A DNA stretch of 64,000 nt. Origin: Calvatia gigantea. Taxonomy: Eukaryota; Basidiomycota; Agaricomycetes; Agaricales; Lycoperdaceae. Positions 57,124 to 64,000 of this stretch are shown here, one piece after another; within the stretch, counting starts at the first letter, position 1, and each line of letters starts with the position of its first letter. The notes beneath the pieces were generated by a model. That model did no database searches. It saw nothing but the letters and a program-made list of their open reading frames with translations, and was not told where the DNA came from. The translations under genes and the position numbers were made by a program. The stretch covers positions 2,542,001 to 2,606,000 of the forward strand of contig JACAAK010000001.1 of assembly GCA_025093985.1 (NCBI GenBank), in the 5' to 3' direction.

Positions 57124-60100
57124 ATGAACCTTCCAGGACTCAGGACCTCCTGGTTGCGGGGTATTGCGCGGCCCTATGCTCGCTCTTTCCACTCGTCCTC
57201 CGTCGTCTCTCGCTATGCCTTTGGACCCTCTCAACCGCTCCGTGCCGTAGCGGCACCAGCTGTGGGTTCATATGCACCCAAGGAGGGTGAACATGTCCTT
57301 AACTCCCCTTCTGAACTCGCAAGGAAAATTTCTGCAAAGGTTCTTCCAAAACTACCTCGTCCAAATGTTAAAAAGGTCGTTGTTGTGGGAAGCGGTGGCC
57401 TCAGTATTGGACAAGCCGGAGAATTCGACTACTCTGGCTCTCAGGCACTCAAAGCACTTCACGAAGAAGGTGTCGAGGCGGTCCTAATTAACCCGAACAT
57501 CGCAACATGGCAGACGTCACATCAGTTGGCGTCGGAAGTCTACTTCCTGCCAGTTACTGTTGATTATGTTGCGGCTGTACTCGAGAAGGAACGCCCCGAC
57601 GGCATCCTTCTCACTTTCGGTGGGCAAAGTGCTCTCAACGTCGGTATCGCTCTTGACAAGATGGGCATTCTCGAACGCCTTGGGATTAAGGTGCTGGGAA
57701 CGCAGATTAGGACACTCGAAGTCTCGGAAGATCGTGACCTTTTCGTGCAGGCACTCAAAGGTTCCCATTACGTTTTTTTGATCTCCTGATGACTTGCTAA
57801 AATTAGATTTAGAAATTGATATCCCTGTTGCACAATCAACCGCGGTCTCCTCCGTCAAGGACGCCCTTGCTGCTGCCGAAGAGATTGGTTACCCGGTTAT
57901 CTTACGTTCTGCCTTCACACTTGGTGGACTCGGTTCTGGTTTTGCTAACAATCCCGATGAACTCCGTGACCTTTCTGCGAAGAGTCTTAGTTTGAGTCCC
58001 CAAGTGCTCATTGAGCGCAGTATGAAAGGTTGGAAAGAATTGGAATACGAAGTCGTTCGAGATGGTGCCGACGTATGTGGTGTTTAATTTAAGCTCATTC
58101 CACCCTTTATTTATTCTTTTACCCCTTTTAGAACACAATCATCTGTTGCAACATGGAAAACTTCGATCCTCTTGGTACACACACTGGCGACTCTATTGTT
58201 GTGGCCCCATCTCAGACCCTCCCTGATGATGAATATCACATGTTGCGAAGTGCGGCTCTCAAGGTCATCAGACATCTCGGCGTTGTTGGTGAATGTAACA
58301 TCCAATATGCCTTGAACCCCAAATCCAAGGAATACTGCGTGATTGAGGTCAACGCTCGGTGCGTCTAAATATAAACCCTACATCTAGATTTATTTATCTT
58401 AATGGCTATTCTTTCCCCAGTCTGAGTCGATCATCTGCGTTGGCATCTAAGGCTACCGGTTATCCTCTCGCTTACACTGCCGCAAAAATTGCGCTCGGCC
58501 ACACCCTTCCCGAACTCCCCAACGCTGTCACCAAGACCACCACCGCATGTTTCGAGCCCTCGTTGGATTACATCGTGACGAAGATTCCAAAGTGGGATCT
58601 CGCCAAGTTCTCGTCCCATGTTAACCGTGAAGTTGGTTCTTCGATGAAGTCTGTTGGTGAAGTCATGGCTATCGGCCGCACCTTCGAGGAAAGTTTGCAG
58701 AAAGCTATCCGTCAAGTTGATCCCCGCTGGAAAGGTTTCGAGGCTTATGTTGCTCCTGAAGACCTAGACAAAGCCTTGTCCAAGCCCACAGATATGCGCT
58801 TGTTCGCCATCGCCTATGCCATGTACAAGAAGAACTACACCGTCGACCAGATCCACGATTTGACCAAGATCGATAAGGTGGGTCCTACTTCTCCCTTTCC
58901 CTTCTTGGACGTCAAGCTAACGTTACGTTGCAGTGGTACCTGTACAAAATCGACAACATCGTTCAGACCCATCACGCTCTGAAAGCTGCCGGCTCCATTC
59001 AGAACATTGATCGCGAACTCATGCTCCGTGCTAAGCGTATGGGCTTCGCCGACGCCCAAATTGCCGATCTCGTCAATGCCACCGAAGACGTTGTCCGTGC
59101 CGCACGCAAGGCCCAGGGCGTTACACCTTTCGTCAAACGTATTGATACTCTTGCTGCTGAGTTCCCCGCTCACACTAACTACCTCTACACGACCTACAAC
59201 GCGTCTGAGCACGACGTCAAGTTCGATGAAAATGGTACTATGGTTCTTGGAAGTGGTGTCTATCGTATCGGAAGCAGCGTCGAGTTCGACTGGTGTGCTG
59301 TTACCTGCGCTAGGAAACTCAGGGATATGGGCAAGAGAACAATTATGATCAACTACAACCCGGAGACTGTCTCGACTGACTTCGACGAGGCTGACCGCCT
59401 CTACTTCGAAGAACTCGGTTTCGAGCGTGTCATGGATATCTATGAACTTGAAAACGCTCAGGGTGCTATTGTCAGCGTCGGTGGTAGGTTACTAGTCTAA
59501 AGATATCTCAGGGGGTATGGCTAACACCCCGCTCAGGTCAACTTCCGCAGAACATTGCTCTACGCCTCAAGCACAATAACGTCAACGTCCTTGGCACTGA
59601 TCCCGAGCAGATTGACATGGCTGAAGACCGTCACAAGTTCTCGTCGGTTCTTGATAGCATTGGCGTTGATCAGCCTGAATGGTGTGAAGTCACCTCCGTT
59701 GAGGCTGCAAAGGCCTTCGCCCACAAGGTTTCGTGAGTATCCTCTTCCAATCCAGTTACAATGCTTGACTTAACATCGCCACCAGCTACCCGGTCTTAAT
59801 TCGTCCGTCTTATGTTTTGTCTGGTGCTGCTATGAACGTCGTCTACGCGGAAGAAGAGCTTGAGGAGAAACTTTCCAAGGCCGCTGATGTCTCCCCCCTC
59901 CACCCCGTCGTCATCACCAAGTTCATTGATGGTGCTCAAGAAATCGACGTTGATGCTGTTGCGCACAAGGGCAAACTCCTCATTCATGCCGTTTCCGAGC
60001 ACGTCGAAAACGCCGGTGTTCACTCTGGTGATGCCACTCTTGTGCTTCCTCCTTTCTCTTTGGTTGAGAGTGATATGGCCCGCCTGAAGAACATTGCCGA

Positions 60101-61068
60101 GAAGGTTGCTGCTGCTTTCAAGATTTCTGGTCCCTACAACATGCAAGTCATCAAGAAGCCCTCTGAGAATGGCGAGGAGGCTGAACTCAAGGTCATCGAG
60201 TGCAACCTTCGTGCTTCCCGTTCCTTCCCCTTCGTTTCTAAGGTCCTCGGTCATAACTTTGTTGAAACTGCCACTGCTGCTATTACCGGTCACCAGGTTC
60301 CCGAGCCCGTCGATCTTATGGCCCAGAAGCGCGATTACACCTCCATCAAGGTTGCTCAATTCTCTTGGACTCGTCTTGGTGGTGCTGACCCGTTCCTTGG
60401 TGTTGGTAAGTAAAAGTTGCGCGTGTCCCAATATTGCAGCTGATCACTGCCTCTCACACCAGAAATGGCTAGCACTGGTGAAGTCGCTTCTTTCGGCAAG
60501 GACATCCATGAAGCCTACTGGGCATCTCTCCTCAGTACAACGGGCTTCAAGGTTCCCAAGGCTAACTCTGGCGTCCTCCTCGGTGGTGATGTGGCCAAGC
60601 CTGAGATGGTCAAGATTGCTAAGCAACTCCAGGACCTCGGTTTCAAGCTTTACTGCACTTCCGCGGAGGTTGAGGAGTTCCTCAACAACATCCCCTATGT
60701 GTCTGCCAAGCGTATCTTCTTCCCCAAGACCGACAAGCGTAAACTACGACAGGTATTTGACGAATACGAAATCCAATCCGTGATCAACATCGCTCGTTCG
60801 CGTGGACAGACATTCACAGATGAAGATTATGTTGCTCGCCGGTGGGTTTCGGTTAGTCTGAGAGAAATAAAAAAGTGCTGACCAACCCTTACTATCCAGA
60901 AACGCTGTTGACTTCGGTCTCCCTCTATTAAATAACGCTCAAACTGCACAACTGTTCGTGGAAGCTTTGGCTAAGAAGATACCCGAAGGAGGTTTAAGAG
61001 GATACACTGAAGGCCATATACCCTCTGAAGTACGTTCATGGCGCGAGTTCGTCGGCTCACGTGCATAG
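57124..61068 (+). CDS. carbamoyl-phosphate synthase, arginine-specific, large subunit
   Basis: Mitochondrial enzyme making carbamoyl phosphate for arginine, with a separate glutaminase subunit. Exons 57124-57760, 57807-58072, 58132-58358, 58421-58877, 58934-59483, 59537-59732, 59786-60405, 60463-60841, 60900-61068; phases agree, 1166 residues. N-terminal Arg/Ser-rich presequence ([20 protein letters not shown]). Two synthetase halves: [24 protein letters not shown] and [12 protein letters not shown]-grasp [40 protein letters not shown]; second half [55 protein letters not shown]. Ends with the MGS-like regulatory domain ([18 protein letters not shown]). It lacks the glutaminase, ATC and DHO parts of the pyrimidine enzyme. 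Confidence 0.95.
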
Positions 61069-61334
61069 TAGGCGCTTGTGGAGCAACTGGAGAAAAGAAT
61101 GACACACTGACATTGACCTGTCCTCATATATGTGTACTGTCTATCGATAGAGTTCGAAGGAAAAAGAAGTTTTCTTGCTATCCCTATATGTAACCTATCT
61201 GTAGGAAGACGAATATAGATTTTCTTGCTTTCAACACTAACTCTTTCGCCGGGACATAAGAATATGGAGCTCCCATTCACGTTTACAAAGCATTCAAAAG
61301 TACATACAAGCGAGAACATTGTCCTATACAAGGC

Positions 61335-63280
61335 TTATGCATGGGTTGGTGAGCCAAGATCCGCTGGAGAACAGAGCTGGCTCAAGTCAAGCTCCGTTGG
61401 AACCCCCGAACGGGAACCGTCAACACGAGCACACACGCGGTTCACCGCAAATTTCTGGACGAGCAGAGGTTCCAAATTATCCTCAATAAGGTCTGCCACT
61501 AAACGGCCTATTACGGGGAGGAACTAGTAGAAAACGTCAGCCCTGGTCTATGACGATAAAAGGGACTGGGCGGTAATTTCATTGTTACCTTGAACGCATG
61601 GCCACTTCCGGCAGTGGCGAGGACGAGGTTTTCTATGGAAGGGTGCCTGCTGATGACCCAATCCCCGTCCGGAGCGTCATTATACCTAAGAATAGAACAT
61701 GTCATCGCGAGCCCCAAATATTCGACGTGAAATAGAAAGAGTTGAGTACTCCCGGAGAACCGTGTGGATGGGGGAGAGGACCTCTACTTACCAACAAAGA
61801 CGAGTACTGTAAAATTGCTTCTCAGCAAGGTCCGGGTAGACTTCGCGTAGGTAGGTGCGAAGTTGTTGGAGGGGAATTCTCGGTATAGCCTGACCATTGA
61901 TTGGGTCCGATGAGATAGTCCGTGGCGTTGATATACCGGCCTTCGTAGTGTGCGTAAAGCCTGGGCCATGTACAGCTAGCTTGATGACATTTTGGGCGGT
62001 AGGCTTGCCAAGTAGTTGAGCGTAGTGCTTTCGGATTACAGCAAGAGAACGTCAGCTTACTGGGAAGACGTAGAAGCCAGACGTAAAGTCCAACACGACG
62101 GGACAATCTTGGTATTTGTGCGCCTCTTCCTTTGTGAGCTGAATCATTGCAATGCAATGTCTGTAAAAACCAAATCGAGCACGCTTTCGGTCAGAACCGG
62201 CCCTACATTCATGACCTCAATTTTTCTCACCCAGTCGCCAGGCATTTTCCTTGCAAGTCCAAGTCAGGGAATGCCGAGGGTGTCCATGAACCAGTAGCAA
62301 TTACGAGCAGGTCGGCTTCATAAGTTGTGCCATCTGTACAACTTACACTAGTTACTTTCCCATTGGCTTGATTGATTTTTGTAGCAGATTGTCCCGGCTG
62401 AATCACCGCTCCAAGCTTCTTGACTTGAGAAAGTAGGATCTGAACGCCTTGACCAGCATCCGCCCAACCACCGTCGCGGTTCAGATACCCCGTGCGGCGC
62501 TGAGAAGCCAATTTATCCCCCTCAAACGGCCCAGTGCGAACCCCGGAAGGGAACGCCGAACGAATCGACCCCGGGTCAGGAAGAGGTACGAGGACACATC
62601 CCAGGTCAAGGTCGTTCACGAACGACTCATCCGCATAAGTAGATGACCCATTTGCAGGAACAACGTCACTTCCTTCATAATCCTTCCCGCCTGGTGCTTC
62701 TGGGTTGTCTTCCACACCCTTATCAAACCCCAAAACAAGCACACCGGATCTTGCGTGGGTAATATTGGAACAAGAAAAGAATTGTAATCAAGCCGTCAGG
62801 CCGTGAATCGGAGCGGGAGCAACCAATTACGAGCGGCAGAGTGCCAGGGAGCAGAGGAAGTACCTGTAGTGTGAATACGCATGAAGGCACAAACAGACGG
62901 GGATTGGATTTCGGATCTTGGAAAGCACCCACTCGTGATAAGTGTCACCCCAAAATTTTCTATCCTTCCATTCGTCTATCGCCTCGTGCGCCAGTTCGGC
63001 GTAGAACCTGTCATCATATGAGGACCTGACAACTGTGAGCGACAAATTGAGGGCGTTAGCAAACGCCAGATAAACACAGACACCGATTGTGGTAAGAGTG
63101 TGAACAATACAGGCAATGGCACTTACTTCTATTAATATCATTGCTGGACGCGTCAGGAGCTGGGAGGACTGTCGACCTATCGAGTATGGTGACATTTCTG
63201 TATCCACGTTTCAGCAAGTGGTGAGCTGTGGAAAGTCCAAAACAGCCCGCTCCAACAATAACCACGTGCGGGTCTTGCAT
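61335..63280 (-). CDS. FAD-dependent amine oxidase (fructosyl amino acid/sarcosine oxidase-like)
   Basis: DAO-family flavoenzyme. Exons 63280-63127, 63032-62933, 62749-62231, 62160-62061, 62003-61792, 61685-61589, 61523-61335; phases agree, 456 residues. VVIVGAGCFGLSTAHHLLKRGYRNVTILDR is the FAD ADP-binding fold; NRIVRSSYDD the flavin-contact segment; LNRDGGWADAGQGVQILL, LLVIATGSWTPSAFPDL, QLTKEEAHKYQDCPVVLDF, CWYNDAPDGDW and ATAGSGHAFKFLPVIGRLVADLIE (second flavin/substrate segment) are typical. Oxidises an N-methyl or N-glycosyl amino acid to give H2O2; L-saccharopine oxidase is an alternative. In-frame ATGs upstream (63400, 63460 region) allow a longer N-terminus. Expected peroxisomal or cytosolic. 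The 183-bp third intron may be mis-modelled. Confidence 0.85.
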
Positions 63281-63673
63281 AACGTCTTGCTTTGCACCCT
63301 CTCGGAAAAAAACTCCAGTAGGGCTGGAAACACCGACACCACGTCCACTTAGGCTATCGCTACGATCAGTATTTGCAGTTACTTCGTGATCCATGACTGG
63401 CCATGTGCATGAGCCATCAGAGCTCGTGAACCGCAAATTCTTTCTGGTTGATAGTAACACTCACACAGCCTGCGTCAATTCACCTTTCTAGAACACCCAA
63501 CTACCGATTCCTTAAACCTTAGACCTTAGGGAAAGAGCGTGGTGGAAATTTTATCAGAAAATGTTTTAATCACTCGGGAGGATCATGTAAGCAGGCTCAC
63601 AATTGAGGTTGACACAGACAGATAAATTTCCAGGCTTTGGTGCGGGATTTCGGATCCTAAGCTGGAGCTGTCG
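63281..63673. other. intergenic, 390 bp
   Basis: Upstream region of the amine-oxidase gene, including possible extra N-terminal codons (to about 63460). No other gene-like frame. Confidence 0.45.
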
Positions 63674-64000
63674 TCACTGCCTGTGTTGTAAATTCTGATG
63701 CAATAGCTTTCGATGAATCTGTATCGCAGGCCGCACGTCAGGCAACCGAACTATGTAAAACTTTGCAGTACTGCGTTGTGTGATTGGAATGTAATACCTC
63801 AACCTCCGACAAATGTCGAGCAGGGCGGTAGGCCGCTTGGCAACAGTGATTTCTGTTGACTGGCGTGCCATTAATGATTGTGGCAGAGCAACATCGACAT
63901 ACAGATGATTTTCAACACGAGTCGGATCCGCAGCGACGTCGGCGTTACTGAGGGGCCGGGTGCAACGTTTGGCATTAATGTCAAGCTCTCCAGGGGTTCT
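63674..64000 (-). CDS. open frame cut by the right edge, unknown
   Basis: A 109-codon frame, open to the window edge, reading ...ELDINAKRCTRPLSNADVAADPTRVENHLYVDVALPQSLMARQSTEITVAKRPTALLDICRR... and stopping at 63674. Its composition looks protein-like up to about 63800; a splice donor may lie near there. Product unknown; the rest of the gene lies outside. Confidence 0.4.
   Translation of the reverse strand, partial: RTPGELDINAKRCTRPLSNADVAADPTRVENHLYVDVALPQSLMARQSTEITVAKRPTALLDICRRLRYYIPITQRSTAKFYIVRLPDVRPAIQIHRKLLHQNLQHRQ

Noticed and set aside
59796..60431. 211-codon antisense frame inside carbamoyl-phosphate synthase exon 7
   Set aside because: It mirrors a strongly coding exon; no family motif, and the + strand frame fits the enzyme precisely.
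60094..60783. 229-codon + frame overlapping the same exons
   Set aside because: Out-of-frame shadow rich in Leu/Ser/Pro; crosses an intron of the real gene.
1..64000. CRISPR array, rRNA, phage or intact transposon
   Set aside because: No spaced repeats, rRNA segments, integrase/transposase motifs or long terminal repeats were seen.

Overview
The window is nuclear DNA of a filamentous basidiomycete, most likely an Agaricomycete. Genes are closely packed on both strands and nearly all are split by many short introns (about 40-75 bp, GT-AG with a few GC-AG). Several proteins belong to families I know mainly from mushroom-forming fungi: DUF4045-gelsolin, the hydrolase-like secreted protein, VLxWW-repeat proteins and coiled-coil hypothetical proteins. 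Exons were joined by reading frame, splice consensus and phase, and checked against remembered family consensus. No database was searched. There is no sign of a phage, plasmid, CRISPR array, rRNA or intact transposon.

Layout. 1-9.6 kb, all +: a gelsolin-domain protein cut by the left edge, a secreted glycoside-hydrolase-like protein, a coiled-coil hypothetical and a GT17 glycosyltransferase. 10-23.3 kb: splicing factor Bud13/Cwc26 (+); a 1432-residue BRCT protein with a PIP box (-), divergent from a mitochondrial-type NAD(H) kinase (+); a hypothetical protein (-); an Asteroid/XPG-like nuclease (-); an intron-containing tRNA-Leu; and an unknown protein with a twin CX3C motif (-). 24.3-33 kb: an acyl-CoA ligase (-), an RRM-RGG protein (+), two tandem cornichon genes (+) and an intronless N-acetylglucosamine kinase-like gene (+). 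33.4-45 kb, +: an MFS transporter, a 2-hydroxyacid dehydrogenase, a second coiled-coil protein, a SAP/VLxWW-repeat protein, a gene-poor 2.6 kb stretch and a zinc-finger protein. 45-55 kb: DEK-C/SWIB protein (-), Hrd3/Sel1 (-), a prenyltransferase-alpha-like protein (-) divergent from oligoribonuclease (+), and a TmpA-like membrane protein (-). 57-64 kb: the large subunit of arginine-specific carbamoyl-phosphate synthase (+), a fructosyl-amine/sarcosine-oxidase-like FAD enzyme (-) and an open reading frame cut by the right edge.

The genes are mostly unrelated housekeeping and lineage genes, not a pathway cluster. A loose ER theme exists (two cornichon cargo receptors, Hrd3, GT17). I found no convincing new multi-gene system. 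The best leads are single-gene ones: a basidiomycete protein with a CX3C-X14-CX3C motif, a BRCT protein with a good PIP box, a tandem cornichon pair with one copy altered, a 10-nt microexon, and a set of single-base frame breaks in otherwise good genes that could be assembly errors or real lesions.
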